A program made the translations under genes and the position numbers. From positions 1 through 55,369 of the forward strand of contig JAFVGW010000049.1 of the NCBI GenBank assembly GCA_017474765.1: a stretch of 55,369 nucleotides of DNA, in the 5' to 3' direction. The notes beneath the pieces are model-generated. The model did not search any database. It saw only the letters and a program-made list of their open reading frames with translations, and was not told the DNA's origin. Source of the DNA: Salinivirgaceae bacterium. GTDB lineage: Bacteria > Bacteroidota > Bacteroidia > Bacteroidales > SZUA-534. Of this stretch, positions 55,048 through 55,369 are shown in pieces; positions within the stretch are counted from its first letter, which is position 1; the number at the start of each line of letters is the position of its first letter.

Positions 55048-55369
55048 CCAGTAGGCGAAAGATACCTTCGCTCTACGAGCCAAAAATCTTTTCCATTTTC
55101 CATTCTACCTTTTATACATTTGTCTTGTCTGCATTTTGTATCGCGAGAGGTAACGTCACAAACGTGTTGAATTTAGAAAAGCAATAGACCAAATTCAGCG
55201 GATTTTGTCTACAGAATTATCAAACAACTATAAGGCTCACAACAAAACGTACACTCCCATAAATTCATAAAATATTATATCTCAGTATTATACTGCAACA
55301 GGCCAAGAAAACGAATTGTACATTTGCTTGGATTTTGGTTGGATTTTTGAGGTGGTTTTGGGTGTATAA
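55048..55369. other. Right-end intergenic region with duplicated promoter segment
   Basis: No gene is seen in these 322 bases. TTTTATACATTTGTCTTG at 55110-55127 repeats the promoter segment at 54153, within a wider stretch of similarity from GCCAAAA (55079) to TCTGC (55128-55132). No ATG-started gene follows it. A further TACATTTG at 55319-55326 may be a promoter for a gene beyond the window. Confidence 0.6.

Noticed and set aside
54987..55187. Open frame across the end of the ORF6N gene
   Set aside because: It overlaps the ORF6N gene in another frame, crosses the duplicated promoter and has no protein-like features.

Overview
The window looks like a chromosomal segment of a Bacteroidota bacterium, most likely a member of the order Bacteroidales. 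Genus and species cannot be told from the sequence alone. The main grounds are promoter-like boxes of the Bacteroidota type (TAnnTTTG about 10 bases before many starts), few Shine-Dalgarno sites, a PorT homologue and a C-terminal sorting domain of the type IX secretion system, a TamL lipoprotein, SusC-type receptor architecture, lipoproteins with Fibrobacter-paralogous (FISUMP) domains, and the gene order tuf-trnW-secE-nusG-rplK-rplA-rplJ-rplL-rpoB-rpoC-DUF3467.

Layout. 1-2300 is an eroded accessory stretch: the edge of an IS1-like transposase, an unknown membrane protein, a remnant of the F-ATPase epsilon gene with its terminator, and a DUF1016/YhcG-type nuclease carrying two palindromes inside its reading frame. 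2300-6900 holds a nitroreductase lipoprotein and a SusC-like receptor paired with a lipoprotein that is not SusD. 6990-15000 carries aspS and the six-gene Na+-NQR operon (nqrABCDEF), whose NqrC has a rubredoxin-like domain fused to its cytoplasmic end. 15250-25070 mixes cell-surface proteins (a T9SS cargo, a fibre protein with eight 40-residue repeats, lipoproteins, a porin) with bcp, gpmI and thyA.

25100-31140 on the minus strand is the most interesting part. A sixA-like phosphatase is followed by an ECF sigma factor fused to a transmembrane segment and a periplasmic tail, then by outer-membrane beta-barrel genes. The sigma gene and two of the barrel genes share one upstream signature, TGCAAC-N15-CATCA, at a fixed distance from their starts. 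This suggests a self-regulated, membrane-tethered sigma factor controlling an envelope regulon. Nothing here proves that function, but the pattern is simple to test.

31200-40680 carries porT, an FAD-dependent oxidoreductase whose 3' end is flanked by a 960-base cassette bounded by 20-base direct repeats, yhcH, a TrmH-type methyltransferase, tamL, a helix-hairpin-helix protein, rpsU, a Xer recombinase and hpf. 40770-53650 is the translation and transcription core: four tRNAs, tuf, tRNA-Trp, secE, nusG, four ribosomal protein genes, rpoB and rpoC. The right end has a DUF3467 gene and an ORF6N-domain gene flanked by duplicated promoter-bearing sequence.
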